This document shows, in pieces, positions 22,962 to 31,333 of a stretch of 36,094 nucleotides of DNA (positions are counted from its first letter, which is position 1; every line of letters begins with the position of its first letter). The DNA is from a virus: positions 1 through 36,094 of IMG/VR virus record IMGVR_UViG_3300035698_019470. The stretch is one strand, 5' to 3'. Under the pieces are notes generated by a model, which was not told where the DNA came from, did no database searches, and saw nothing but the letters and a program-made list of their open reading frames with translations. Both the position numbers and the translations under genes were made by a program.

Positions 22962-23327
22962 TCAGTCCGTATTTACGTCTGTGTCCATCCGCGTTTCTGC
23001 CGCATTAGCCGCCTGAAACTCCTCAATCCGCTTGATGAGCTTTTTCTTGCCAAGCGTATCAGGCACATCGATTCCATATCCGACAGCAAGCTCGTACAGC
23101 TCTTCTTTGCTCATCTTTTCAAGTTCGACCGTATCATCATCGGTAACTTCATCGACAACCTGAGTTTCCTTGACTATAAGCTCGGCCAGGGGCTTTTGGC
23201 AGTTAAAGCAGAGTCCATTGCACGGTTCTCCGTTGCCGTGCGGTTCAACTTTGTACCGCAAACCCTCATCTGACAAGACCAGATGATTGTCCTGTCCACA
23301 GGGACATTTGATAATTTGTTCTTCCAT
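22962..23327 (-). CDS. Zinc-ribbon and SAP/Rho-N-like protein (121 aa)
   Basis: N-terminal Cys pattern CPCGQDN and CNGLCFNCQKPL gives a zinc ribbon; a helical C-terminal part DTVELEKMSKEELYELAVGY, GIDVPDTLGKKKLIKRIEEF is like SAP or Rho-N nucleic-acid-binding helices. Proteins of this architecture sit next to capsid genes in several phages. May act in head maturation or DNA contact. AAAGGTAAG ribosome site. Confidence 0.55.
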   Translation of the reverse strand: MEEQIIKCPCGQDNHLVLSDEGLRYKVEPHGNGEPCNGLCFNCQKPLAELIVKETQVVDEVTDDDTVELEKMSKEELYELAVGYGIDVPDTLGKKKLIKRIEEFQAANAAETRMDTDVNTD

Positions 23328-23395
23328 TATCTTACCTTTCAGTATTTGTTGTTCTTAGTCTATGAGCTATGAACCATAAACAATAAACTCTGTTT

Positions 23396-25585
23396 TTACG
23401 CCGTATTTTTCTGCATCGTCCTGTGGTCAAGCGGCTTAACGCCTGCATCATGATAAACCCTGCTGACAAGTCCCATCCTGTCCGGACCGGGGTTGAACCG
23501 TTCAAGCGTTGGCGTTTGCTTCCCGTTAAGGAACGCCACTTCGAGCGTATCTGTCACTCTCGGGTCGGCCGTCAGATACCAGGTCGTAGTCGAATAACCA
23601 GTATAGGTGCTGTTCGACATTCTCGGGTCGCTTACCACCTCGAGCATCAAATCGGCCAATACATTATGCGCCCCGCGTTCGGTTATAGCCGCTGCTGTAC
23701 CTGCAATAATAATCGCAGCCGACTTGGTGAGCTCCATTGCGAACAGCATCAAATCGGGTGGCACAACCAGGTACTTAGGTGCTATTCCGATGGGCTTGCC
23801 GTCCTTGTCGGTCTGTTTGTAGAAAGCCGTTATCGCAGCCCGAAGGGTTGCAGCAGCCAGAGCAGCCGTGGTATTGAGGTTGCTGTGAGTAGCATGGAAC
23901 AGTGCAACGGTGTCCTGCATAGCGCTGTTTGCTAAAAGACTCGTATATACCAGGTCGGCCACTTTCTGGTTGGCTCTTATACCCATATTCCGCGGCTGCC
24001 GGGTCAATGCTCCGAGGTCATCGTTGATAATCTGCTGACGGGTAACGGCGAAGTTCTTCGCATACGTTGAGATGTTGTACTGCTCGTATTCTTCTTCGGC
24101 ACCACCGTAGTGAACCTCGCCGCCGGAACCGACTTCTTCGAGCGAGCCGGTATCGGTCAGGCGGGCCCGCGTAATGGTCTTGAAGTCAGGAGCCGAGCCG
24201 ATATTACACCATTTTATCCACGTCTGCGGAACATCGTTATAGCCCTTTAACAAGCTCTTATTGACGATAGCACCGAGGATAATGGCGAGTGAGCTTGTCG
24301 AAAATGCGGCCCTGATAGTATCTTCACGACCGGCTGGTATCGTTTGTCCTTCGAGCATGATTGCATGGCGGCAGACGTCCAGCAGGTTTATGTCCTGCAT
24401 CTTATCTGCAATCTCGGCCCTTTTGGCGCCTTCTGCCTTGTCGGCCAGGACAACGTCATCAAAGCCCGCCCGAAGCAGTATCGCATCTTCGATAGTTTGT
24501 CTGGTCATCTGGCTGTTATTAACAATTCCAGCCGGTGCGCCGACCTTCGGCCTGTTCTTGCGAACGGCTTCCAGCACCTGGGCACGGACCTCATCGATAC
24601 CCGTCCCTTCCGAGATACATCTTTCGATTAGCTCGGCAGGCACATCGTCACCGGCTAATGTCCGGATAGTATTTACTCTTTCACGTTCGGCCTTAACGGC
24701 GGCCTCGGCGGCCTGGGCCGCTATCTCATCGGCTGAACGTTTTTCATCGCTCGTCTTTGCAGGCGACCCATCCGCTGCCGTTCTTTTTGCGGCCGGAGTA
24801 GCGGCGGCCTTTTTCTTCGCCGCTTCCTCATCGGTTGCTCGTTTCTGCTCGGCCTCGAAATCGGCCTGCAATTTCGTTCTCTGCTCTTCGCTCAGGTCGT
24901 TATAAACCAGGCTTCGAGCTTCTAACCATTTTTTGAAATCCATATTGAGTTCCTTTCGATTAAAATTGATATTTTCATTTCTGTTTTTCGCCGCCTCATC
25001 GGCCCCGACCGAGCAGACGCTGTTCTCTTTGAGCTCCCAGTCGCTAACGATTCTCAGGCTGCGGTCGATAGGCGCTGTAAATTGCTTGCCCATGACCTCG
25101 AAACTTTTACCTTTTTCTATCGTTGTTGACTGATAGACCCTGTAGCCGATAGAGTTGTCCGTTAAATGACCTTCTCTAACCAGGGTCCACGGATGCTCGG
25201 CTACGGATGAGCTTGAAAAAAAATTTCGCCCAACGAGCTGCTCTCCTTCGATTTTGAGATTACGACAGGACCCTAACTGTTTCTGCACCGTCGTTCTGTC
25301 GTGACTGTCCTGCAAGGGGACCTGCCCGTTTGCAGGCAGCCGACATCCCGACATCAGCAGTACCTCTGTTATTATTTCCCACCGCGACCAGTCGAAGACT
25401 TCGACCTGTGCTTCGGTCGCTAATATAGCTTCAATAGACCTGTTCTTTTCGTCCATCGTTTCAACGCGGACGGTATAACTCCGTGTCACTAATTCGCGTT
25501 TGTGCCGGGCGTTCGGCACATTGGGCATGCCGCCGCTGCGGGAACCATTGCCGTTCAATTGCCGTTGTTTTTTATTTTTATTCAT
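23396..25585 (-). CDS. Prohead protease / major capsid protein fusion
   Basis: 729 residues. N-terminal HK97-type prohead protease: VPLQDSHDRTTV with His95, NSIGYRVYQS with Ser145, and SDWELKENSVCSVGADEA. A charged, Ala/Lys-rich linker (about 215-330) follows, like the delta/scaffold domain, and then a capsid domain with TWIKWCNIGSAPDFKTITRA, YAKNFAVTRQQIINDDLGAL and LVYTSLLANS. Such protease-capsid fusions are known as a minority arrangement in phages. Cleavage should free the shell protein during maturation. ATG with GAGGAAAC upstream. Confidence 0.85.
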   Translation of the reverse strand: MNKNKKQRQLNGNGSRSGGMPNVPNARHKRELVTRSYTVRVETMDEKNRSIEAILATEAQVEVFDWSRWEIITEVLLMSGCRLPANGQVPLQDSHDRTTVQKQLGSCRNLKIEGEQLVGRNFFSSSSVAEHPWTLVREGHLTDNSIGYRVYQSTTIEKGKSFEVMGKQFTAPIDRSLRIVSDWELKENSVCSVGADEAAKNRNENINFNRKELNMDFKKWLEARSLVYNDLSEEQRTKLQADFEAEQKRATDEEAAKKKAAATPAAKRTAADGSPAKTSDEKRSADEIAAQAAEAAVKAERERVNTIRTLAGDDVPAELIERCISEGTGIDEVRAQVLEAVRKNRPKVGAPAGIVNNSQMTRQTIEDAILLRAGFDDVVLADKAEGAKRAEIADKMQDINLLDVCRHAIMLEGQTIPAGREDTIRAAFSTSSLAIILGAIVNKSLLKGYNDVPQTWIKWCNIGSAPDFKTITRARLTDTGSLEEVGSGGEVHYGGAEEEYEQYNISTYAKNFAVTRQQIINDDLGALTRQPRNMGIRANQKVADLVYTSLLANSAMQDTVALFHATHSNLNTTAALAAATLRAAITAFYKQTDKDGKPIGIAPKYLVVPPDLMLFAMELTKSAAIIIAGTAAAITERGAHNVLADLMLEVVSDPRMSNSTYTGYSTTTWYLTADPRVTDTLEVAFLNGKQTPTLERFNPGPDRMGLVSRVYHDAGVKPLDHRTMQKNTA

Positions 25586-25603
25586 TTTCCGTTTCCTCTT
25601 TTG

Positions 25604-25694
25604 AAGTGCCTAAAATGTAAAGTGCCTAAAGTTATGGATTGTTTTTAACTTTTAACTTTAGCTCACTTTAGTTCACTTTAGCTCACTTTTAACT
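25604..25694. repeat. Composite intergenic repeat (9-mer and decamer modules)
   Basis: Between portal and capsid genes. Module 1 (plus GTGCCTAAAATGTAAAGTGC), a TATGGATTG box, then tandem decamers of the type CTTTAGCTCA. The decamers extend into the 3' end of the portal gene and give its last codons and stop. Confidence 0.85.
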
Positions 25695-27458
25695 TTAGTT
25701 CCCATTTCCATTATCATTATCTTCTTCATCATCTTTTTCTTGGTCTTTGCCAATACTTACCAAGTTGACACCGTTTTTCCGTACAGCCACATTACCCCAC
25801 TTAACTGCATCTAATCCAAGCACCGCTCTAACCTCGTTTATTGTAAGAATTCCCGATTCGATATGGTACTGCAGCACATCCTGGTCGTTGAATCGCAGTT
25901 GTTTCCCTTCCGGCGGCTCTTCTGAGAATCCCAGCGCCGCCCTCGCTTCCGTCACCGCTATGGGCACTCCTGTGCGGACCGCACGGGCGATATTTTCCAT
26001 TTCATTTTTATGCTCACCTTCATCGATAACCCCCAGCTCCTTCATTAAATCCAGTTCTTTTTTCGACTGGCGGATTTCGCGTTCCCAGTCTTTGCCCTGC
26101 GATGCGAATTCGGATGCGAGCGTTGTCGTATGGTTTGCCAGTCGGATTTTCTGTGCAGCCGCCTCTTTTTTCGGGTCCACGTGCTCGAAACCCGGCCAGA
26201 ACCATTCTAACCGGATTTGCTTTTTCGCCCTGCCCTTGAAAAAATCCGGCAGCAGTATTGCCTCTTTATACCAGGCAAAAAATACTCTATTGAGCACTTT
26301 ACGTGTTATCCAGCCGCGGGCATTTTTAATTGATTTGAAGTAGCTCTGATGGTCTAATCTGCCCGAGGCATAGTTATACCCGGAGCTGTTGGCCGCTGCG
26401 ATGTTGAACGGCATACTTATACATCGTGCCGCCTCATTGAGCAGCTCTCTCTTAAATTCCTTATAGGTCCCCGCCGGATGTTCGGCCTTTAATTGTGCCA
26501 TTTTCGTACCGGCAGGCAGGCCGAGCAGTGAGTTGCGAGGTATTTCAATCTCATCACCCACCGTGGTAACATCTTCTTCCTCGCCGCTCATCTCCGATTC
26601 CATTACCCCGGCCATATTGGCCGCCTGCTCGGCGGCATCGAGTGTCGCCAATGTGAACCTTCGCAGTTGTGCGAATATCGCCAATGCCGGCGTGAACAGG
26701 GGCACACCGCGCGTCTGGCCCGCCCGCCTGGGCCGATAGAGGTGTATAACGTAGGCCGCAGGCACTTTATCATATTCGCCGAACCCGCCGATGGCATAAG
26801 ATGAGCCGGGATGTTTTTTTAATACGTAATAGAAAAGCCGCCTGCCGTTTTCATCGACCTCGATACCATCCCTGATTTTATCGTTGATGAACACCTGACC
26901 GAACAAATCGCCGGGCGTCGCTATTCTATCGGACTCGACAAGCTGCAATCGCAGCGTTACTTCTTTTTTGTTTACCGCCGGCCATTTTGTTTCTGCGCTC
27001 TGTGCCGACTGCAAAACGATAAAGGCCTCTCCCGACTGGCACTGCTCAATCCCGCACATTTGCCATAGCATTTCCTGCAAAGACTCCTGACCGCTAATAT
27101 CACAGTCCTCACGCCAGCCCGCGAATCTATCCTCCAGCTCTTTATCGAAATCAATATCTCCTGAATCGAGCTGCGGTATAGGTCCCGTGCCCACCAAATC
27201 ATCCGAGAGTGTATCTGCGATTCCCGAGGCATAACAGTTGTTACGCATTTCATAGCGGCATCTGTTTCGCAGTGTCGCAAGGTCCGCGAAGATGATACTG
27301 TCGGCATCGCGTGCATCGGCATAAAGCCAGTGGTTTGCGTTATGGCGATTGGTCGCGGCGGCGTCGTAGCTTCTCGTATTGCGTGTCGGCCTATCCAGAC
27401 GGGGCCTCGCCACGGTTGGTCGCCTACTACGTATTATATTGAATCCCAGTATCTTCAT
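25695..27458 (-). CDS. Portal protein, lambda gpB type
   Basis: 587 residues. N-terminal MKILGFNIIRSRRPTVARPR, then LYADARDADSIIFADLATLR, NCYASGIADTLSDDLVGTGP and QLVESDRIATPGDL are typical of lambda-family portals. The dodecameric portal forms the DNA entry pore. A basic helical part (about 430-530) and an acidic tail (EKDDEEDNDNGNGN) follow. The ribosome site is weak, so its start at 27458 is tentative; gpW-like stop lies 15 bases upstream. Confidence 0.85.
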   Translation of the reverse strand: MKILGFNIIRSRRPTVARPRLDRPTRNTRSYDAAATNRHNANHWLYADARDADSIIFADLATLRNRCRYEMRNNCYASGIADTLSDDLVGTGPIPQLDSGDIDFDKELEDRFAGWREDCDISGQESLQEMLWQMCGIEQCQSGEAFIVLQSAQSAETKWPAVNKKEVTLRLQLVESDRIATPGDLFGQVFINDKIRDGIEVDENGRRLFYYVLKKHPGSSYAIGGFGEYDKVPAAYVIHLYRPRRAGQTRGVPLFTPALAIFAQLRRFTLATLDAAEQAANMAGVMESEMSGEEEDVTTVGDEIEIPRNSLLGLPAGTKMAQLKAEHPAGTYKEFKRELLNEAARCISMPFNIAAANSSGYNYASGRLDHQSYFKSIKNARGWITRKVLNRVFFAWYKEAILLPDFFKGRAKKQIRLEWFWPGFEHVDPKKEAAAQKIRLANHTTTLASEFASQGKDWEREIRQSKKELDLMKELGVIDEGEHKNEMENIARAVRTGVPIAVTEARAALGFSEEPPEGKQLRFNDQDVLQYHIESGILTINEVRAVLGLDAVKWGNVAVRKNGVNLVSIGKDQEKDDEEDNDNGNGN

Positions 27459-27473
27459 TATTCAAATAGGCAA

Positions 27474-27698
27474 TTAACTCCGTGCTCCGCCTGATTTCAA
27501 ATGTGTTATCGTAAAGCCCTTTGCGTTATTCGATTTGGCCGCCAGGTGTGCGTAATGCTTTCTCGCATCGAGCAGTTCCTTCAAACTTCGATACGTTATC
27601 GACCGGCCGGACGCCGAGGTTATTTGCACCGGTTTTCCCGCCCAGTCATTTATCGCATCATCAATCGTCGCTATGATTGTCGTATAGCTGGCACTCAT
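27474..27698 (-). CDS. gpW-like head-tail joining protein (74 aa)
   Basis: Start at 27698 chosen over a longer frame to 27845 because the longer form runs through the terminator hairpin. SASYTTIIATIDDAINDWAG, PVQITSASGRSITYRSLKEL and LDARKHYAHLAAKS is the short helix, strand, strand, helix plan of gpW. It sits directly before the portal gene. No clear ribosome site; its upstream sequence is a phrase-like ATACGAGATACG string. Confidence 0.65.
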   Translation of the reverse strand: MSASYTTIIATIDDAINDWAGKPVQITSASGRSITYRSLKELLDARKHYAHLAAKSNNAKGFTITHLKSGGARS

Positions 27699-27738
27699 AA
27701 TTCGTATCTCGTATCGCGTATTGCGTTTTTCGGGCAAC

Positions 27739-27780
27739 AAAAAAAGCGACAAGTAAGTGAGTAGGCACCTACTTGCCGCT
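27739..27780 (-). terminator. Strong Rho-independent terminator
   Basis: Minus-strand arms AGCGGCAAGTAGGTG (27780-27766) and CACTTACTTGTCGCT (27759-27745), with two G-U pairs, a six-base loop and a T run. It separates the terminase operon from gpW and portal, so a promoter must lie after it or readthrough is required. Confidence 0.8.
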
Positions 27781-28000
27781 TTAATTGTTCTTACGTCAAC
27801 TGCCCACCCGCCGACAGGCAATTGAACCCAGTATTCAATTTTCAATTTACGTTCAAACCATATATCAAGTATCTAACAAGTACTCAGAAGTGGTCAACAC
27901 AAAAATGGTGAAATTTGCTGATTTTGAAGCATTTGGGCTACATCTGTACCAAAATATTCATTTTTAACATATTTTTCTCGCAATATGCCGGTGGCTGCCA
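27781..28000. other. Non-coding gap between zinc finger gene and gpW
   Basis: No gene is supported. It holds low-complexity AT-rich sequence with a near-palindrome (GGTTCAATTGCC on the minus strand) and no tRNA fold. I see no clear promoter. The adjacent block 28001-28063 is the composite repeat. Confidence 0.4.
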
Positions 28001-28063
28001 GTTATAGTTTTAGAGTGCCTAAAGTGCCTAAAATGTAAAGTGCCTAAAGTTGTGGATTATTTT
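28001..28063. repeat. Composite intergenic repeat with DnaA-box-like motif
   Basis: Contains ATAGTTTTAGAGTGCC and the 9-mer module. TGTGGATTA at 28051-28059 differs from the TGTGGATAA DnaA-box consensus by one base. Confidence 0.8.
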
Positions 28064-28240
28064 TCATTTCTCTATCGTCTCTTTCGTCCTCACCCTTTTG
28101 CCGCAGTACCGGCATATTTTATACCTGCGCACCGCTCCCGGGATATTCACCGTTTTCACCGTATCCCAGGGATGACCTCCTTCCGTGCGAAAATCAGTGC
28201 ATCCACACCTGGGACATTTTATTCCTTGTTTTTTACTCAT
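28064..28240 (-). CDS. Ogr/Delta-like zinc finger (58 aa)
   Basis: MSKKQGIKCPRCGCTDFRTE, then a basic middle with TVNIPGAVRRYKICRYCGKR: C-x2-C ... C-x2-C, as in Ogr/Delta transcription activators and related small phage zinc ribbons, which activate late promoters in P2-like phages. The ATG at 28240 lies inside the repeat sequence (TATAACTATGAG), and there is no ribosome site. Placed between gpW and the large terminase. Role likely regulatory, unproven. Confidence 0.6.
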   Translation of the reverse strand: MSKKQGIKCPRCGCTDFRTEGGHPWDTVKTVNIPGAVRRYKICRYCGKRVRTKETIEK

Positions 28241-28351
28241 AGTTATAGTTTTAGAGTGCCTAAAGTGCCTAAAATGTAAAGTGCCTAAAGTTATGGATTG
28301 TTTTTAACTTTTAACTTTAGTTCACTTTAGCTCACTTTAGCTCACTTTTAC
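28241..28351. repeat. Composite intergenic repeat
   Basis: Full form: TTATAGTTTTAGAGTGCC, the 9-mer module, TATGGATTG, two AACTTTTAAC-like steps and decamers CTTTAGTTCA and CTTTAGCTCA, ending at the terminase stop. Confidence 0.9.
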
Positions 28352-30298
28352 CTATCTCATTCTTCTTCTTCTCTGCAGTTCGGACAATGTGATTTTTTTC
28401 TTCTTTGCCGCAGCCGGTTTTATTCTTTTTTCTCCGGGCCTTTTCAGATAATGCACACCCTTATAGAATCCGGCTGCTGCGCAAAGGACAGCCGTATCAA
28501 GTGAGTGCGTAGGTACTCCGGTACCGACTAGCTTCCAGAGCCAGCGTGCATTGCCCCTCGTATCGCGGACTTTAATCTTCTGCTCGTTCGTAAATTCGGT
28601 GAAGTAGTAATACGGTATCTCATCGTAGAACGATGTAAGGGTTTTTGCGATAATTTTGTCGTTTTCGTCCCTTCGTCCCTCGACCCAGCTTGTCACCTGG
28701 TTCTTGAAGTAGAATGTATCTACAATCATAAGCTGCATCCCCCTATACCTTACCTTTTTATGCCTCAGCCGGTACTCGGTGGCCGTTTCCAGGTCCGAGG
28801 GCTGTAGTGGTTTCAATCGCGGCCCGGGCTCCCCTTTCGTCGGTATGGTAAATCCCGGCCTCTGCCGGCAGTATTCGTAAACATCGTCCGGCTCGTAGCC
28901 GGAATCGATGAACATTACCATCACCGCTAAGTACGGTTTTTCTTCATTGCTCATACCATCCGCCCAGGGGAACGGGCTTAGCAGTATTTCTTCATCGAGT
29001 TTATCGAAGCTCGGCACCGAGCCGGTGGTTATAACCCAGTTTCGCATCCCGTACCCGAACCCCCGCACCTCGTAATCGATTCGCACAATGCCCCGCGCCT
29101 TCGATTTATGGTAGTCGCAGCCGGCGACCAGAACGAGCGTCTCCGGCGGCACGGTGGCCTTATTGAATCCGCCCTTTAATTTATGAAGCTGGCTCGACTT
29201 GATTTTCCTTCCCGTCTCCTCGAACGGTTCGGCTAATATGGCGTTTTTGAAGTCCATTAACTTCCCGATAGCGATACCTTCTTCGGTATTGGCCTCGAAC
29301 CATTGCGCCATAATCTCGGACCAACTGACCCACGGACTTATATGGGCTGAATAACTAAAGCCACTGCGTCTCTTCGAGCGTTTCGCCAAACCGTGAACAT
29401 TGCCATCGGGAGCGATCGTCTGTCCTTCAGGCAGCCATATACCCGCTGCAACGAGCTTCTCTTTAACCTCCTCTCGGAACTTATAGCCGCAAACCTCGCA
29501 TTCGTACCACACATCCTGTTTTTCGCGTATTTCGTCCGGGTCCCGAAGTGTTTTGGGAACCTTCAACTGAACGTGTTTCCAAGTCCGATACTCTCCGCAG
29601 TGAATACACGGTAAATAATACCGCTGCATATTGGAGCGTTTGTACGAGATGGTTATATGACCGGTGGCTGTAGTTGGCGTCGATATTTTAACGATTTTCC
29701 TGTCCCAGAACGTAATGGTCCTCTTTGTCGCCAAATCGATTGGGTTCGCCTCTTTGCCTGCGAATGGCGGGTATTTATCAGTTTCATCGAGGAACAGGTA
29801 ACGTATCGGCTTCGTACCTAATCCCGCCGGTGAATTACTGCCGGCGAAGTAGAGCGTCATTCTATCGAAAAAGAATTCCCGCTTACTCAAGTCCCAGCTC
29901 CTGCCGGTCGTATGGCTTGATAGCTCACTGCTTGCCTGGACCATCGGCCTCAGCCGGTTCTCCACCGCATAATCGCAATCTTCATCGCGGGGCATTACCA
30001 ATAGCGCCGGCGATGGGTCTTCGGAAATGCAATTGCCCAACATATTATAGAGCGATTCTGTCCCACCCGATTGCGGGGGCTTTACAACGGTGATTTCTTC
30101 TACTTCCGGGTCGGTAAAGCAATCCATAATCCCCCGCAGGTAGGGCGTTCTGTCCGTTCGCCAGGGCCCGGGCTCTGCCGAGGTCCGACTATCGAGGACG
30201 CGGTGCCTGTCCGCCCACTGGCTGACGGTTATTTTTTCCGGCAGCCGCCAGGCGGCCTTTTCTGACTCCGTCCAGATTTTCGTAAGCGTCCGTACCAT
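28352..30298 (-). CDS. terL: Terminase large subunit, GpA family
   Basis: 648 residues. Walker A-like VVKPPQSGGTES (71-82), Walker B YLFLDETD with Asp171-Glu172, and a zinc-type pair Cys231/Cys234 and Cys267/Cys270. The nuclease domain has acidic residues in VAGCDYHKSKARG and MFIDSGYEPDD, and HSLDTAVLCAAAGFYKG. It packages DNA into the prohead with ATP. GpA-type terminases usually cut at cos sites. The ATG lies at the edge of an intergenic repeat with no ribosome site. The first 12 bases recur at 32007-32018. Confidence 0.92.
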   Translation of the reverse strand: MVRTLTKIWTESEKAAWRLPEKITVSQWADRHRVLDSRTSAEPGPWRTDRTPYLRGIMDCFTDPEVEEITVVKPPQSGGTESLYNMLGNCISEDPSPALLVMPRDEDCDYAVENRLRPMVQASSELSSHTTGRSWDLSKREFFFDRMTLYFAGSNSPAGLGTKPIRYLFLDETDKYPPFAGKEANPIDLATKRTITFWDRKIVKISTPTTATGHITISYKRSNMQRYYLPCIHCGEYRTWKHVQLKVPKTLRDPDEIREKQDVWYECEVCGYKFREEVKEKLVAAGIWLPEGQTIAPDGNVHGLAKRSKRRSGFSYSAHISPWVSWSEIMAQWFEANTEEGIAIGKLMDFKNAILAEPFEETGRKIKSSQLHKLKGGFNKATVPPETLVLVAGCDYHKSKARGIVRIDYEVRGFGYGMRNWVITTGSVPSFDKLDEEILLSPFPWADGMSNEEKPYLAVMVMFIDSGYEPDDVYEYCRQRPGFTIPTKGEPGPRLKPLQPSDLETATEYRLRHKKVRYRGMQLMIVDTFYFKNQVTSWVEGRRDENDKIIAKTLTSFYDEIPYYYFTEFTNEQKIKVRDTRGNARWLWKLVGTGVPTHSLDTAVLCAAAGFYKGVHYLKRPGEKRIKPAAAKKKKITLSELQRRRRMR

Positions 30299-30405
30299 AG
30301 TTATAGTTTTAGAGTGCCTTTGTGCCTTTACGGCTCTGCATCTTTTTTTTATTTTTAGCCACAGATTTCACTGATTAACACTGATTTTTAACTTTTAACT
30401 TTAGC
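30299..30405. repeat. Composite intergenic repeat, third family included
   Basis: Begins with TTATAGTTTTAGAGTGCC, then TGCCTTTGTGCCTTTACGG, GCCACAGATTTCACTGATT and decamers. The GCCACAGATTTCACTGATT family resembles phrase-like repeats seen in many environmental genomes. Confidence 0.85.
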
Positions 30406-30915
30406 TCACTTTAGCTCACTTTTCGTGTTCCCGGTGAAGCCGGTAATAATCATCCGATTCTCGTCATCGAGCAGTGCCTGTATCTTCCGCGGGTCTTTAA
30501 GGGCTGCCAATCGTTTCGCAAGTTTCCTGCCCTGGCCGAGCCAGGCGCGTTTGACCGCTAATATTCTTGCGATTCGGGCTTTCTCGATTGCCTCAAGGGG
30601 CAGTAACTGCCCCTGCTTGATTTTCAATTCGATTTCCAGTAGTTTCGCCTTCGTCTCTTTGTAATTTGCCTCAGCGCTTTGCAGCCGGGCTTTATCTTCG
30701 GTAATTTGGCTGCCCTTATTGGCTTTGAATATATCGAGCATGCTTCTAATATAGAAATCATCTTCGGTCTTCGGCATGCCCTCATCTTCCCACCGCCGGA
30801 TTGTCCGGGTATTGACGCCGGCGTATTCGGCGGCCTCTTTCTGGGTCTCGATGAGCTGCGAAGCGGCAATCACTGCCTTATTGCTTTGTGCCTTTGTGCC
30901 TTTGCGCCTCTGCAT
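30406..30915 (-). CDS. terS: Terminase small subunit, Nu1-like
   Basis: Helix-turn-helix core LIETQKEAAEYAGVNTRTIR and RWEDEGMPK, then a long coiled coil (AEANYKETKAKLLEIELKIK) and a C-terminal basic tail. It would bind the cos or pac site and recruit TerL. The start is unclear: ATG 30915 has no ribosome site, and the first codons lie in a phrase-like repeat; GTG 30867 with AAGG next to it is an alternative. The last residues KSELK and the stop are also written by the decamer repeat. Confidence 0.75.
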   Translation of the reverse strand: MQRRKGTKAQSNKAVIAASQLIETQKEAAEYAGVNTRTIRRWEDEGMPKTEDDFYIRSMLDIFKANKGSQITEDKARLQSAEANYKETKAKLLEIELKIKQGQLLPLEAIEKARIARILAVKRAWLGQGRKLAKRLAALKDPRKIQALLDDENRMIITGFTGNTKSELK

Positions 30916-30958
30916 CTTTTTTTTATTTTTAGCCACAGATTTCACTGATTAACACTGA
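30886..30958. repeat. Phrase-like intergenic repeat
   Basis: TGCCTTTGTGCCTTTGCGCC then a T run and GCCACAGATTTCACTGATTA. It overlaps the small terminase N-terminus. Confidence 0.85.
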
Positions 30959-31180
30959 TTATGTTTTCACTTCTTCAATAGTTATTTTAATGTGTTTGCT
31001 TTCGCCAGGGGCAAGTTTTATACCATAGAAACGTAAAAAAGGACGATAACATATATATTTTGCTACGCACCTACCATTAAGAAAACTAAGGACAAGAAAC
31101 CTACGGACTACTTTTTTTCGACCTGGCCGATTAGAAATAAATCTCCATCGCCGAACGATAAATTCTTTACTTTTTTTCAT
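30959..31180 (-). CDS. Small basic protein (73 aa)
   Basis: Start at ATG 31180, nine bases after AAAGGA. MKKSKEFIVRRWRFISNRPG, RKKVVRRFLVLSFLNGRCVA and an acidic C-terminal segment (GESKHIKITIEEVKT). Highly basic, perhaps nucleic-acid binding. First gene after the terminator at 31198 and before the small terminase. Unknown family. Confidence 0.45.
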   Translation of the reverse strand: MKKSKEFIVRRWRFISNRPGRKKVVRRFLVLSFLNGRCVAKYICYRPFLRFYGIKLAPGESKHIKITIEEVKT

Positions 31181-31197
31181 TTTCAATGTCCTTTCAT

Positions 31198-31224
31198 AAA
31201 AAGGGCGGACAGCATCATCCGCCC
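31198..31224 (-). terminator. Rho-independent terminator
   Basis: Minus-strand GGGCGGA (31224-31218), eight-base loop, TCCGCCC (31209-31203) and TTTTT. It follows the hairpin-rich 3' region of the 190-residue gene and ends its transcript. Confidence 0.75.
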
Positions 31225-31333
31225 CTTCGCCTTTGCTTTGCTAAGCCATGCCGCGCTTAGCCTTTGCCTTGCTTTGCCAAGCTCTGCCTTTGCTGTGCCA
31301 AGCAGTGTCCCGCCGCGCTTGGCGCCGCCATTG
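31225..31333 (-). ncRNA. Hairpin-rich untranslated region, possible small RNA
   Basis: Two short stem-loops: GCCAAGC/GCTTGGC at 31297-31323 and GCTAAGC/GCTTAGC at 31240-31261, with a further GCCAAGC at 31276-31282, then the terminator. The sequence is a low-complexity string of GCTTTGCC-like steps. A processed 3' small RNA of about 120 bases is possible; an alternative is slippage-prone junk. Confidence 0.35.

Noticed and set aside
24261-24905. Long plus-strand frame of 214 codons across the capsid fusion gene
   Set aside because: Low-complexity Ser/Ala-rich shadow of the minus-strand coding sequence.
27474-27845. Longer reading frame of the gpW-like gene
   Set aside because: The extension crosses a strong terminator hairpin and its residues are not gpW-like; ATG 27698 is preferred.
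27780-27850. Possible tRNA, from a TTCAATT-like arm
   Set aside because: No matching acceptor or anticodon stems can be built around it; the T-arm stem does not pair.
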